Below, piece after piece: positions 1-12,584 of a stretch of 64,000 nucleotides of DNA. The stretch spans positions 30,321,075 to 30,385,074 of the forward strand of contig OW387145.1 in the NCBI GenBank assembly GCA_936440205.1, read 5' to 3'. The DNA comes from Lepidonotus clava (lineage: Eukaryota > Annelida > Polychaeta > Phyllodocida > Polynoidae). Below the pieces are notes generated by a model. That model did no database searches, was not told where the DNA came from, and was given only the letters and a program-made list of their open reading frames with translations. A program made the translations under genes and the position numbers. Positions within the stretch are counted from its first letter, which is position 1; each line of letters begins with the position of its first letter.

Positions 1-1147
1 CCCTAATTAGATTAAACAATTCTAAAACTTATTGTTGAAAATGGGCTTCTTTTTTATGGCCATATACATGATCTACAGTCTACCTTAGACCCGCAAAATG
101 AACATTCAATGCAACCATTATAGAGATATTCAGCAAAAGTGGTTTTACCAGGTGACGCCACTGAATAACCGCGTTTTATCACCTACACGGAGCATGGGTG
201 ACCTCTAATGGGAAATCTTTTATAATGATACATGGCCAGACGCTATTTAACCACTAGGTTACAGCACTGTGCTGCATATGTCGCTACCTGTGGGTACATG
301 GGGACACAATATTATAGGATTTAACAAAAATGGCACGAAAATTATTGCTACCTCTTAATTGGGATCCATTACCAGATAACCTCCGACAGTATTTGCTCAC
401 GTCAACTTTTTTTAGACGTGAGTAAAGACAAAATCTAGAACCAGAACTGGTTTGTATGGTTTGTTATTTTTCCCAGAATAGAAAACTCGTTGAAGCCTTG
501 TATTTTTATATCATTATGTTAGGGTCCATAGTTTTGACACATACAGGTATGTTTTCTGATATTTAAAAAAAACGTATGATTAACGAGAGCCATGCAGAGC
601 TCTGTTAGATAATATCTAACCGACTGCAAGATTAATTGATTGAACTGATCTTAACTTTAGTTTGCTTGAAAAATAACTGTAATTGGTGTGTAAGAATTCA
701 CTGTATAAGTGCACATACTCTGACATCTAGAAAGATAGGGGCTAGTAGCATCCAGGGGGGTGGGGAGCAAATGGGCCAATTGCCCCCCTAGACCCAGAGG
801 AGAGAATTTTGGCATCTTAAAATTGGAAGATCTGTGTATATCTGGTGTTTTTTTATTTTAATTTGTATAAAAGGGGTCAGGGTTTGCCCCCCCCCCCCCC
901 TCCTAGAGGACTGGCTTTGGATCCGCTCCTGAGTAGTACCCTGAACTTGAGAAAAGAAGTTAAAAAGAAATATTACAAAATTAATGCATGTTTCTATGAA
1001 TACTCAGGCCTACGCATGCATATCATGGGAGGACTAAGACATTTTCAAAAGCCCCCCAACCAATGCCGCCCCTGCATATGGAATAATTCATATCAAATCA
1101 CCATATTATTTTGCATATCAAATATCCCATAAAATCTCCCCCCTCAG
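1..1147. other. Upstream intron or flank of the first gene, no exon recognised
   Basis: No open frame here has splice signals or similarity that I recognise. The stretch must contain the end of an intron, because the exon at 1148 starts after an AG in mid-codon. Around 888-932 there is a C run followed by a degraded copy of the GGATCCGC transposon end that is seen intact at 31406-31533. Near 760-800 there are further G and C runs of the same kind. Confidence 0.6.
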
Positions 1148-4128
1148 GTCTGGAGGACCGGTTCGTTCGGGAGGCGGAGTGGGAACAGTCCCGTATCCAC
1201 GAGCTGGACCTGACGTCCACCGAGCTGCAGGAGGAGACGCTCTACGACATACTGATGAGGATGAACGGCTTCACCTACCTCATGCTCGGCTACTGCGAGT
1301 TCTTCACCGACCGCGTTAGTCTGCACCTGTTTTTAAATTAGTTAATTAATTAATTAATTAATTTATTTATTTTATTTATTTATTTATTCATTCATTTATT
1401 TATTTCTATATTTTATTTTATTTTATTATTTATCTATTTATTATTTTATTTTATTTATTTATTTATTTTTATTTATTTTATTATTATTATTATTATTATA
1501 CTTTTTTATTCTTTTTTTTTTTTTTTTGGGGGGGGGGGGTGTCTTTTCCAGTAACGAAAGTGACAATGACTGTCTTGATTGGTAAGGCTAGTGAACGTGT
1601 AGGTGGGTCGGTGGTTTCTAATATTTCTGTTTTTAAGTCTATATTTTTATGATATTCATTTTTGCTAATCGCTAGTTGTGATAGTTATTTGAATAACAAT
1701 TTGGGAAAGGGCACCAGGAAACACCAAAGACCTTTAAAATATAAGTAAAATTACATGTTCTCATATCAATATGACATAACAATTGTATAATTATGATAGA
1801 ATGATCAATTGTACAAATTCAGATACAGCAATTAACCTATAGATATGGGCAATAATGCCATCCATCCAATCACTTACATAGGCCTATTGTTTCCCTCATA
1901 AATTTCACAGCCCGACTATAGTATCATATATTAGTCTTCAACTGCCCCCACCAATACCCCCACCCGCCGACCTCACATTGCACCATAGAGGGACCCGAAG
2001 CCTCCTCTTATGGTTTCAGCATAGTTTGCATAGAAACAACTTAAGCCTCCCTCAATACACCTTTTTCTACAACCGCACAATAATGATGTCATGCCCTATG
2101 AGAAAGTATCTTTATTATATTAAGGCTTAATTCCCATAGACAGATGCAGATGTTTACTATGTATTTTAGATGCTCATCCGAGCTTGACTGTTTAAACAGA
2201 CATCACTTTCATTCTCTGTACCCCATTCACAGATCCTCTGGGACCTGATGGCCAAGGGCAAACTGGATCACCTGAAGGCTTTAGACATAAGCCACACTGT
2301 CGGACTGACGGAGACCAGGATCTTTGAGTTCATCAAGAAACACGGACCTCTCCTCGAGGCCTTGGCCATTGCAGGCAAACCCAAGTTAGCCGAGCAATTC
2401 TTCCTCAACGTCATTCCCTACATGAAAAATATGAGGTAAGGATAAGAACGGGTAATGGTATGTTTTGTGATCTATCACCATTATATAGATTGATAGAGTT
2501 GCAATCTAAATGCAAGTGGAGTAGATATACACACATCCCCATTTTTGTATACTACTCACACTTTTCTAGTTTCCAGTAAATTAATCGAAGCGATATTGTC
2601 GCATATGAAGTACAATGCATTCAAGCGACATTGCGCATTAGGTATCATAATTATATAGACAGTGCCAAAATAGGCTGCCAGCCCACATCCTGGGCTAGGG
2701 TGGGCTGGCAGCTACTCCCCTCTACATGTCTCCCAGTGGCAAAGACTGGGTTATCAAAGGTTCCTAGAGGGCCACTGGCTGTTGTGTGTAGAGCCCTGCC
2801 TATATGGGACCCTGCACATTAAAGAACACCTGCCTTGGTTAAAGTGTAGGGGTATGGTCTCTACCTTCTTATAGATACGATCATTTCATAGATGCGATCA
2901 TCAAACAGACAGAATTGTCAAGACCTTGTTCTCACTGTGATATGACCATGGTTGTCGATATGGTGTAAAACCTCAATAACCAACCAACCAAAATAGGCTC
3001 AAAATGCTGTAAAACTTAGTTGGCCTTTATAAATACCCTTAACCATTTTTAAATCTTGTATCCGCCGCTGCCTTTATATATTGCATCATTGAAATACATG
3101 TATGGTTCATTAAATTGTCACATCCTTGTCATTTTCTCTGCCCAGAATCCTGATCATCGGCACGGCCAACGGCTGGTTCCTGCGCCTCTCGACGCGCGTC
3201 CACATCGACCAGATCATGATCGCCCTGGGTCAGAGCTGCGCCAAACTGGAGCGGCTCGAGATTCAGTGGGATCCGGACACCATCCGTTCGGGCGACAACA
3301 GCTCCAAGTTCATAGACATGCTTAGGTGAGCAGTGAACATATAGTTATATGACATTATACTTCATCAAGATATACCGATTTTGATTTAACTTTATGTTTT
3401 GTGTGCGGATTGGCGCGTTCTATGGAAGCCAGAAAATCTAACCTTCATATAATATGAGAGTATTTCAAGTAGGAGTGTTACTAAAAGTAAATCGGCAAGT
3501 TTTTCTTCATATTATTTCCTTTTCATAAGAAAAATGATCTATACATTTTTATACACCCGTATTCATCCACAACCAGCCAGAACCGAAGCTAATCCCGGGA
3601 GGTTAATACATTCCTGGGGCCATATCTTCGAATCTGATTTCAGTGATTAGGCTAATCATGTGAAATTTGATTAGTGCCTCATTCATAATCTTTTCTGTTT
3701 GTAATCAAAGTAACTACATTTAACAATTCCCTGTCATGGTTAATTTCAAATGACACCAATTCTTTTGGCTAAAAGTCAGAATCAGGTATTATGAGACACT
3801 AATCAAATTTCACCTGATTAGCCTAATCACTAAAATCATTTACGAAGATATGGGCCCTGATTGGATGATACTGGTTAATCTAAACATAGATTATTAATCG
3901 TTGTTGACTAAACAACCGATATTAAGCATCGGCGAATAATACTTTATATTTTGTAGAATCCGCTGCCCTGCCCTCAAATCCATGACGCTTACCGACGGAG
4001 AGTACTACGAGATGGTCAAGTCCAACTTCGAGCGGGCTGACCGACTGACCACTGTCCGAACCACCACCAACTACACTACCTCCCTCGTCGCCCTACTCCA
4101 GAACTACAAAGACCTGCTCTTCAACTAG
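1148..4128 (+). CDS. Leucine-rich-repeat protein, possibly F-box/LRR type; last four exons (5' partial)
   Basis: Exons 1148-1314, 2233-2435, 3146-3325 and 3957-4128 join in frame (phases 2/0/2/2) into 239 residues plus a partial first codon, ending in TAG. Each exon is flanked by AG and GT (GTTAGT, GTAAGG, GTGAGC). The protein shows spaced leucine motifs such as ELDLTST, YLMLGYC, LKALDIS and LERLEIQWD, the pattern of a curved LRR solenoid of the F-box/LRR sort. The last 60 residues (RIRCPALKSMTL to YKDLLFN) look like a conserved C-terminal cap. Codons are GC-rich compared with the AT-rich introns, as expected of real exons. The N-terminal part, where an F-box would lie, is outside the window, so a ubiquitin-ligase adaptor role is inference. 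I do not recognise a specific ortholog. Intron 3 carries a MITE and intron 2 a SINE/LINE-like tail. Confidence 0.8.
1330..1540. repeat. Low-complexity TTTA/TTAA tract ending in T-run then G-run
   Basis: Just after the donor of the first exon, about 170 bases consist of ATTA/TTTA/TTTTA repeats, followed by an uninterrupted T run and then a run of about 11 G. A very similar composite lies at 16905-17012. It has no coding potential. Confidence 0.85.
2670..2992 (+). repeat. SINE/LINE-like 3' tail in intron 2
   Basis: The stretch reads through CCCTGCACATTAAAGAACAC and ends in GGTGTAAAACCTCAATAACC followed by CAACCAACC. A conserved body running into GTAAAACC and then a short simple repeat of the CCAA kind is typical of 3' ends of non-LTR retroelements and their SINEs in marine invertebrates. 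The family is not identified, and no reverse transcriptase frame is present. Confidence 0.4.
3617..3856. mobile_element. MITE with long terminal inverted repeats (intron 3 of the LRR gene)
   Basis: The ends are GGGCCATATCTTCG and its complement CGAAGATATGGGCCC. The inverted match continues inwards with gaps for about 60 bases (GTGATTAGGCTAATCA and GTGAAATTTGATTAGTG against their complements). About 240 bp in all, with no frame, so a non-autonomous fold-back type DNA element. A related partial copy lies at 45555-45605. Confidence 0.75.
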
Positions 4129-7100
4129 TATTAGCCGCTCAGGGGCCCTCTATTGCTCAATTCAAATATCTCAACTATTTGGTCAAATTTCAAAAGGATC
4201 TGCCTCTACGTTCTACTTCTAGTCATCTTTTGACTTTTCAGGTCAAATTTCTACTGAAACTGGCCCCGAATGCGCAAATATGATGTGCACTGCATATGAA
4301 TGGTTGTCCAATGGCCGATTTCTTCTCAAGATTTCCTTATCAGTGATATATTATTGTTAATCATGATATGTAGCTAAAAGCTTTTCTGAATTTCCAACTT
4401 ATATAGACTTCTACGACTACGATTTGTAAAAGAGAAAAAGGGTAAAGAGTAAAGATAAAGAAATTAACAATTTTTAGAAAATGCCTAATCATCAGTAGTG
4501 GAAATCGGCCAAAGGAAAACAGAATAAACTTAAAAACTAAATGCTTCGCATAGATAAAGATGCTTCAAGAGATCAGACATCTCAATGAACTCATGTACTA
4601 TGATGTGAAGGAAGAAGATCTATCTTTTTTTTAAATCATTTGTTTAATTCATTTTGATTTTAAGTTGCATGTAACTTTTTAACTTCATTAAAAGTTTCAT
4701 GTAACCTGTATTTGACACCAGAAAAAAGTAATATGGACTTAGAAACCTTGCACTAGTAATTATGAGCATAGGGGTAGTTCCTCTTAGATTTTGGACAACA
4801 TTAATTTGCCCCCATTGAAATAAAATCAGTATTTTGTATTTATTCATAACACCGGCTTGTAGTTGGAAAAGAAAACAGAAAGAGCAAAATTGATCAAAAC
4901 CATCCCTGATGTTCCATGACATTTTGATTGATTCCAAACACCTAGGTCACAAACAAAAGAATAACATAGATATCCCTGTTTGATTTTGTAAATATAACAC
5001 CCAATGGTTCTGTTCGGTTGTATAAGGTATGTTGAACTTTGTATGTTTATTAGTTTTAGTGAATACGATTTTTACTTTCGAATGACAGTTATGTCACCCT
5101 CCAGGTGTAATTATTGAACGTATTCAAGAAAATGATTTTGTAATTTCCTTTTACCTTACTTTAAGTTTTTACTTTTGATGGATAATTGTAGAATGATTTT
5201 GCAGAAAATCACACACGTTTTATCCTCACTTTGGGCAAAGTTTTTGTCATTTCTTATACGCCCTTGCGATATTGATAGAAAACCTGAGTTCATTTGTTAT
5301 GGGAATGGGGTAAAACCAGAATAGGGTCAATATGAATCGTCCTTTTGTAAACAAAAGTGCCCAATTCGAGGTTCTGGTAGCAAAAGTGGAAAATATTTTG
5401 TAAAAACAAACTTGATACTTACTTAATGGATTATTTCGGTGTTCTTTCTGTTCTATCCAACAAGATGACAGGTGTGCATTGATAAACATTTTAGTAATTT
5501 GGGAGTGATGGGATAGATTTATACTCATTTCCTGTGCAACCATACTGATCAGTCTTCCCGTCCATTCAAGAATTATGAATCTTCCTTAATTAAGTGCCTT
5601 GATATCGCCATTTAGACATGGTTTTCTCTCACACAGGCACTTTTACATTGAACGTTGTTGTTGAATCAAAGGACTTAACATTTCCATCATTTTCCATGGA
5701 AATTGAATACAACATATTCCGTGCAGACGTTTAAAACTGATGTTCAGATGTACATAGATTGGTATTTATTTTCTTCGTATTATCTATTTACTTTGTGTGC
5801 GTGTCAGAGGTGTGCATTTTCAAATCTCCGCAAACATAATTTTTTGCTCGTATAAAGGCAAATTTTCTACTGCCTATTTCCTTGCTTATGTCTTAGAAAA
5901 ATCTTTAAGAGAGTACCTAAACAGTGAGATGTGCATATTTCTAGTCACTTTTTATTCAATAGTGTACTTTAGAATGATAGTAGAACTTGATTTTCCCTTC
6001 CTTCAGTTGATCTCATTTTTACTGCACATCTCTCTTTAACCATGCATGGGTCTATTGAAGGACCCTATAGGCATGGTTTCGCTTGTAACTTAATTTTCGC
6101 AAAGGGTGCAGCGTTTAACGAAGGTTGCATCAAAGCAATTGCGTTGCTGCTGTTTTTACTGTTATTTTGCTTGAAATGCAATCACAAGTTTCTTGGGAAA
6201 ATCTCGCTTTTTAAGGTAGTAATTTAACAAAATTCAAATGATATTTTTTCGTCTTATGTAACTGCTCAAAACATGTCGAGTGCAAGAAAAATGGAACTTG
6301 TTATGGAAAAGAACATTATTTTGTACTGCATGTACAGCTGTATGATGTTTACTGCTTTGTGAACATGTGTGTATTTCGCCGACCGATAAGTTATGATAAC
6401 TGATAGCAAATGAAGCTGGTGATTCCATAAAGTACTTAAAGATAAAGAATAATCACCGTCAGAGACGAGACTCTTGAACATGGTAACGGCAACATATCAA
6501 GAGGTCACTTACAGACATACGCAAAACCAAAGTATTTGGAAGAAACTCTTTTGAAACAAATAAAGAGATTTTCGGAAGCTAAGGTATTAGTGCATAGCAG
6601 ATTAGCATTAAATAATAACCTGACAAATAGTTCAGGACAATCTCATCTGTAACTGCACTCCCATACTCCTTACATTCGTGTTTTTAATTCATTTTATTTG
6701 AATCGCACTGTACAAAATCTGCTTCTTATTTATTCCCATGTATAATGTATTGTAAATTTCTCGAATATACCCCAAAGGTCAATGAATGACACTGTGCAGT
6801 CTGTCCCTTTGGTTTACATAGGTTTTGAATGCAAAAGTTGTACTTTGGTGTAATCTGATTATTTATAGATAATTATTATTATAATGTTGGAGTGATCCTG
6901 CTGAAAATTGTCTCTGTATAAAGTATAGATAGGACCCGAGAGTGAACCTTGGCCCGAGACAATAAACATCATCTAGAAGTTGCTGCTTTCTCCTTTTATT
7001 TATGCCCGATTATATATTGTTGAAACTACTTATCAAAGTAATATGACCCATCTATAAAATTTTAATTTCCGTCCACAGATGATTATACCGATACTTATGC

Positions 7101-7815
7101 CAACATATGTTTATGCATTTTTACTGAAAGAACTTGACGAAATCAAAAGCAGTCCAAATGATCTTATAGTTGGTAATGAGCTATGCAATATTGCGACGAA
7201 TAATTAATGATGAAATTACTCCCATCAATATTAATAAGAAAACAAGGTAATTCCATAGAACATGATCTTAATGTTGTTCTAGATAATTATTCTTAAAATA
7301 ATTAACACCAACTGTATTGTCTGTTAACAAAAGTTGCCTAAAACAGGAAAATGTTTTCGCATTGAATTTCACTGACATAGTGAATCGAATGTATGTACAC
7401 CTGCGCACCTATTTTCCATCATTCATGCTTGATCTAAACACAAAGTCCTCATGTTTAGATATGGACTCTTTTATGTTTTATTGCTGTGCAGCTGACTCAT
7501 TAAAACCTCAAATATAATACATCTGTAGTTTAAATCAACACCTTTGTTCGTTATCCAGCAGTAGAAATCAATCAAAGTACCTCAGTTTACTCATGGAGAG
7601 TAAAATGAGATGTCAATACTCAACAGACACCCAACCTGTATAAACGGTTACGTTCAATTTGTCAACGTATGTCGGGGCCTTTTTGGTGTTCCACAGAGCT
7701 CCCCTATGTACCTTCATATAGGCCTTCTACATGTTGTTCACTGGTCTGCATCATGAAGAGTGTCATATGAACAAGACTTTCAACCGGAAAACATATATAT
7801 AAAACGATCTCCAAA
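4129..7815. other. 3' flank of the LRR gene and spacer before the sulfotransferase
   Basis: This 3.7 kb AT-rich stretch has no convincing exon. AATAAA at 4523 lies about 400 bases past the LRR stop codon and could be its poly(A) signal; a further AATAAA at 6558 would imply a very long 3' UTR. The short frames here lack splice signals and resemble nothing I know. The distal part must hold the sulfotransferase promoter, but no clear core element could be picked out. Confidence 0.5.
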
Positions 7816-9033
7816 ATGGTTCTCAAGATGTTCATAGAGTCAAAAATCCTTTTCTTTTTCATCGGTCTTCTATGTGGCTCTATATGGATGTGGATGTTTT
7901 TAACGCTGAACGAATCGGTCGTTCTTAGAAATAGGATAATCTCATCTGGCTCAACACTTTCTGCAAACGATTATGGTAATACGACTGCTAGGGACTACAC
8001 TCATATACAGAGAGAGGGAGGAGGGAAACACACCATACTCTACACGCTACATCGATCTGGATCTACTTTCGTCGGAGAAATATTTGACAGACATCCAGAG
8101 GTGTACTATATGTATGAGCCGTTCCAGTTATATCCCTTTTCCTTAGCCAATAAGGAGAGACATATCAATGAGATGGGAGAATACTTCTTGAGAAGCATTC
8201 TGAACTGTGACCTTTCAACACTAACAAGAGACATCATGGCATTTCATGAAGCTGCCAAAAAGAGAATAGTTTACTTTGCACCTCAAGTTTTTTGCTCGGC
8301 CTACAATGTTAACGTTATTAAGGCAAGGCGTCGCCGAGAAATCAAGCAGACTCAGATTGGCACAAAATCAAATAAAACAGTTCATCCCAGGCCTTGCAAT
8401 CCGTATAATTTAACACAAATAAGCCAACGTTGCCACGAAAAGTCTAAGGTCGTTGCCAAGTTGGTTTCATTAAAGAATTTCACGAGTTTGCTTCCACTAA
8501 TGATTGAAGACGTCAATGTTATACATTTAATGCGTGACCCAAGAGGACAGATTCTGTCCATCCGTGGCTTTGGCGCAAACCTGGATCTTTATAAGGAGAT
8601 GTCCGTCGGCGAAAAAGCTGAGCACATATGCCACGTATTAAGACATGGTCTTAAACATGCAACAAACTCACTCATAAATGATACCAAAATTCGACAAAAT
8701 TACCGACGGGTTAGATACGAGGATATTGCCAAGGACCCAATAGTTTACAGCCAGAAGCTGTACGATTTTGTAGGACTTAAACATGACATGGACGTGTTGA
8801 AATGGCTTGATGCTTCAACTAAATCAAAAATTGGCAGCAAATGGTTGTTTTCAGATTATAGAGCTTGGTTCTGGAGAACCAAAATCTCGTACGGCGATGT
8901 TATTATAATCCAGTCCGCCTGCGCCGATGTGCTAGATACTCTTGGCTATGTGCACGTAAAGTCTGAAGCACACCTCCGCAACTTAAGTCAATCTCTCCTG
9001 AGTTCACCCAGAGAAAGGACAGCTTGGTTGTGA
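7816..9033 (+). CDS. Carbohydrate sulfotransferase (CHST1/3/5/7-type, Golgi, type II membrane protein)
   Basis: Single uninterrupted frame of 405 residues. Residues 11-30 are a hydrophobic signal anchor after a short N-terminus with lysines, so the catalytic part should face the Golgi lumen. TLHRSGSTFVGEIF (77-90) is the 5'-phosphosulfate loop and LMRDPRGQILSIRGF (238-252) the 3'-phosphate site that bind PAPS. VRYEDIAKDP (299-308) and CADVLDTLGY (369-378) are further conserved blocks of the GlcNAc/Gal/GalNAc 6-O-sulfotransferase family. NES, NTT, NKT, NLT and NFT are possible N-glycosylation sites. The start has a good context (AAAATGG). The size matches the family. By known family function it transfers sulfate from PAPS to carbon 6 of a sugar in glycoprotein or proteoglycan chains; which sugar cannot be read from the sequence. 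Family members in animals often have one coding exon, so the lack of introns need not mean a retrocopy. Confidence 0.93.
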   Translation: MVLKMFIESKILFFFIGLLCGSIWMWMFLTLNESVVLRNRIISSGSTLSANDYGNTTARDYTHIQREGGGKHTILYTLHRSGSTFVGEIFDRHPEVYYMYEPFQLYPFSLANKERHINEMGEYFLRSILNCDLSTLTRDIMAFHEAAKKRIVYFAPQVFCSAYNVNVIKARRRREIKQTQIGTKSNKTVHPRPCNPYNLTQISQRCHEKSKVVAKLVSLKNFTSLLPLMIEDVNVIHLMRDPRGQILSIRGFGANLDLYKEMSVGEKAEHICHVLRHGLKHATNSLINDTKIRQNYRRVRYEDIAKDPIVYSQKLYDFVGLKHDMDVLKWLDASTKSKIGSKWLFSDYRAWFWRTKISYGDVIIIQSACADVLDTLGYVHVKSEAHLRNLSQSLLSSPRERTAWL

Positions 9034-9321
9034 TTATGTGATCAGAATGGGGCGTTTGTGTTGGTCCCACTTAATATGTGTCCATTTCATACCAGTAATA
9101 TCACAAATAATTATGTTCTTAACCCTTTAGACCCCAATCCGGCCATGGCCGCCCAAGGATGCACTCTCCAATCCGGCCGTAGCCGCCCGGAAAAAATGCT
9201 GTTTTCCATAATTTTTCAATAATTTTCCCAGGAGAATATTGTGACATGTATTTAACATACAAAGGCGTCCAATATATCATTTAAAAGCTGATGGAATTTT
9301 CTAATCAATGCTACAGACCAG

Positions 9322-9361
9322 AATTCTATAACTTTAATTGGAATCCTATAACTTTAATTGG
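9322..9361. repeat. Direct 20-bp tandem duplication
   Basis: Two adjacent copies of AATTCTATAACTTTAATTGG differ at one base (T/C). Confidence 0.85.
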
Positions 9362-9399
9362 TCGGCAATACTTTGAACATAATAGGTTACAAGTAAAAT

Positions 9400-9447
9400 A
9401 GGGAAATCCAGAGGGAAATCCAGAGGGAAATCCAGAGGGAAATCCAA
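9400..9447. repeat. 12-bp minisatellite, four units
   Basis: The unit GGGAAATCCAGA is repeated four times; the last unit is slightly changed. Confidence 0.9.
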
Positions 9448-9564
9448 AGGAATCCTGGGGCATTTCATGGGTGTATTTTGTGGGGTCTAAGGTTCAACAC
9501 TTTAAAGTTTTAGAAAAAATTATTCTTCAAGCGGACAATATACAAGAATAACAGCAGAAACATA

Positions 9565-9738
9565 CGTTGTAAGTCAGAAATATGTTTTATGAATGATAGA
9601 AGAAACGTACACCTCGCAATTAAGTCAGAAATGTCATTGTAACATACATTGTAAGTAATTGTAACATACATTGTAAGTCAGAAATAAGTTTTATGAATAA
9701 TAGAAGAAACATACACCTCGTAAGTCAGAAATGTCATG
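9565..9738. repeat. Diverged tandem duplication, unit about 100 bp
   Basis: The blocks containing TTTTATGAATGATAGAAGAA (near 9583) and TTTTATGAATAATAGAAGAA (near 9690) share flanking AAGTCAGAAAT and TACACCTCG. A shorter internal repeat AACATACATTGTAAGT also occurs twice. Confidence 0.8.
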
Positions 9739-9772
9739 ATAGTAAACACGAACATCAAATTACAGGTGGGTG

Positions 9773-10005
9773 TAGGGAGTTTCAGATCCTCCATGGTGTC
9801 ACGTAACGTAAACGTAACGTATCTTTTTTCTCAGCTTTTATAATACATTTCAAAAAGATTTCCTTATGAGTATACTAATGTACATCTATTCTTTAGGACC
9901 CTTTAATTCTTATCACCAAACTATACACTTAGACACTGCTAAATAATTAGGTAGATTGAGATACGTTGACGTATCGAGATGCGTTGTGGGATCTGAAACT
10001 CCCTA
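9773..10005. mobile_element. Snap-back MITE, TIR TAGGGAGTTTCAGATC
   Basis: TAGGGAGTTTCAGATC at 9773-9788 is exactly complementary to GATCTGAAACTCCCTA at 9990-10005. The match continues imperfectly through GTAACGTATC against GATACGTTGACG, so nearly the whole 233-bp unit can fold back. Non-coding. Confidence 0.75.
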
Positions 10006-12415
10006 ACCACAAGGGAGGGAGAGGAGGCATGCAGCTGGATCCGCGCATGCATGGGACATCTTATCTACACTCCATTTTCATATTTTATTTCATTGAACAT
10101 ATGCATCGAAGTGCCTCATTGACATGAAACAGTGCTTGACGCATTGACAAATGGAGTAGAAAACAACTTTATTTGAGGCCTACACAACTCACAAAGGCAG
10201 ATTCAGAAATCGACAAAAAAATACGTTTATTACAATCCCGACATACCTACACTGCAAAAATCTAGCATGTAATCACCCGATTGTTTTCGTTTTGATTATT
10301 TGAATCTATAGATGTGTGAACCATTATGATTAGCCAAGAATATTGTTACCGGGTGCACCCCTCACCCCACCCATATTTATAAGCATTTATACTTTTAAAC
10401 GTGTGCACCGTGTGGTGCGATATGAGTTGCAATAAATTATGAAACAGAAATAATAAAAAAAAAAATTGTTTATCTCATTTGATTGCAGGTGTATTGTATT
10501 ATGTCGTTTTCAACTATTTGTCATTCATACTTTTAAAATTGCAATCATCAGCTGATCATGGTAACGGAATCATAAGTTGTTGTTTTTTTATCTCAGGGTG
10601 TATGATGGTATATTGTTTTGTTGATATCGGCAATCAGAGTATAATTATAATTGTAATGTTAACCATAATTATATCTGCATAAATCATACGGAATAGTTAT
10701 TCAGATATTTCTTTTCGTAAACCAATTGGCCCTGAATACTTCCCATACACCTATAGTCAGTTAATCAAACGTATTGACTGACTAAAGCTTGGTTTCCCAG
10801 CCACCCGGCACTCTAAAATATTGACAGTAGTTTCTAATATTATTTAAAAGCAAAGTTTGAAAACAGCTATACACACAAGCATTGCCAGGGATAACATTTG
10901 AAGTTCTAGCGGTCAAGTTTTGGAGTATAGATGCGACTGTTTCAAATAATTATAAGTGTTTGTCGTGTGACTGTTAGATCGCAGCCGACCTAGTTCAGCG
11001 ACTGATTGACAAAAATGAGAAAAAACATGTGAGAAGATGGACACTGACGTAGAAATGGGTGGATTGACAATTCAATCTAGGCGTGCTTTTCAGATAGCTC
11101 TACGCTTCAGGTATTAAAGGGAAAAGGCAATTTCAGAATGTCATATTGATGCTTATGCTAACTGATGGTCTACAATTATGCGAAGATAGCTGATAAAGAA
11201 AACATTGAATTATTGTTAGAGACCGGTTTCCTCTTATTTGAAGGCAATTATACTTCCCATTGTGACGATGTGATATGTTAATCAGACAATGACCAAGGTT
11301 ACATAGTTATTTATATGTATACTTCATTTACTTGTCACATCACACCTGTACGGGAGGTCATTTGTTCAAATAAGTCTGGTTTAAAAATAAAACATAATAC
11401 CATGATAAAAGAAACTACGCTTCGTGCGATTCCATATCCAGCAGATGACGTTACTGCTCTACATATGGCAACAGGAGGATTTTTCAGTGATGTCACCTAT
11501 CATCGTTTCTTAATCTGGCTACATTAATTTTACTAATTTAAGAAAACTTACATTGATTTCGAGATAATCTTTGTTTTATAATTATAGTTTTCAATCACTT
11601 TCTATATAAGGATTCTAGACTCCCCATAACACAATTAGGTACAAAAGTGATACGATTATGATTCATTATTTGCTGCACTAAAAGGTTGTTTCATTTTATA
11701 AGAACGCTTTTTTGATTTCGATTGAAATGAGATGCACTAATGCTCCAGGCACTAAGTGAGAAATCTTTTCAATATGTGTTATAGAATAATGATTTATCAT
11801 CATTACATTGATATATATCTTTGAAAACCAAGACTGACCAAGGAGAATAACTACCTGGAAAGAATGGTATTAGTTGATTTATTGTTCACCAGATGGCAGC
11901 AATTGTAGGTGCCATAATGGGCCATACGACCATCTGTAATCATGAGTAAATTCAACTATTGTAAATCAGTGTCGGTAGGCATCTTAAAGAGAATGCCTGT
12001 TCGAAGTATGCTATCGTGAATGTATCATATTTGGAGCACAACGATGGCCACTTTTTTTTCTCAATACTATCACCTTTGTTCTTTTCCAAAATTGCTTGTA
12101 CCGTTGAATAAACAGACATTGAACACATGTTGTTTGTTTTGCCATTTATTTGCTAATGTAGAGTTTTATAAACATCAGTATAACATGTAAATTCTGGTTG
12201 AATCAGTCGACCTGTCACTGTCTGAATCAATCTTATTAGATTTTGGTGAAAATTGATCAAACTAACATCTGCGGTATTTATACTGATAAATAATCACTTC
12301 TTCTTATAACATAAGTTGGTAACATTCTGATGGTCCCTATCACTCTTTCTATATTTTACCCATTCAAATTAACATGTTGATACGTTTGAAACGTTATCCA
12401 TTTCATATTCAACTG

Positions 12416-12584
12416 ATATATGTGACCCGATCTAACAAAATGAGTCACAAGTCGGCAATGAGTCGCAAGTCGCACGACCCTTCCATAGCATTCCTTAGCT
12501 AATTAGCTTTCAAACGAGGTGTAACGTGCGACATGCGACTTCTTGCGACTTCCGTCTCAGTATGTCAGATCGGGTCACATATAT
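12416..12584. mobile_element. MITE, TIR ATATATGTGACCCGATCT
   Basis: An 18-bp perfect terminal inverted repeat (12416-12433 and 12567-12584) encloses about 169 bp. The arms continue inwards with AAGTCGCAAGTCGC-like blocks that are complementary to each other. Non-coding fold-back DNA element. Confidence 0.85.

Larger units (their letters stand above)
9121..9494. mobile_element. Candidate MITE with AACC(C)TTTAGACCCCA ends
   Basis: The left end AACCCTTTAGACCCCA is matched by the complement of TGGGGTCTAAGGTT at the right end, with one gap. Inside are a diverged 5' duplication (CAATCCGGCC blocks near 9135 and 9170), a 20-bp tandem duplication at 9322-9361 and a 12-bp minisatellite at 9400-9447. 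Non-coding. The family is not identified. Confidence 0.45.

Noticed and set aside
7794-7804. TATATATAAAA before the sulfotransferase ATG as a TATA box
   Set aside because: It lies only about 12 bases before the start codon, too near for a normal 5' UTR.
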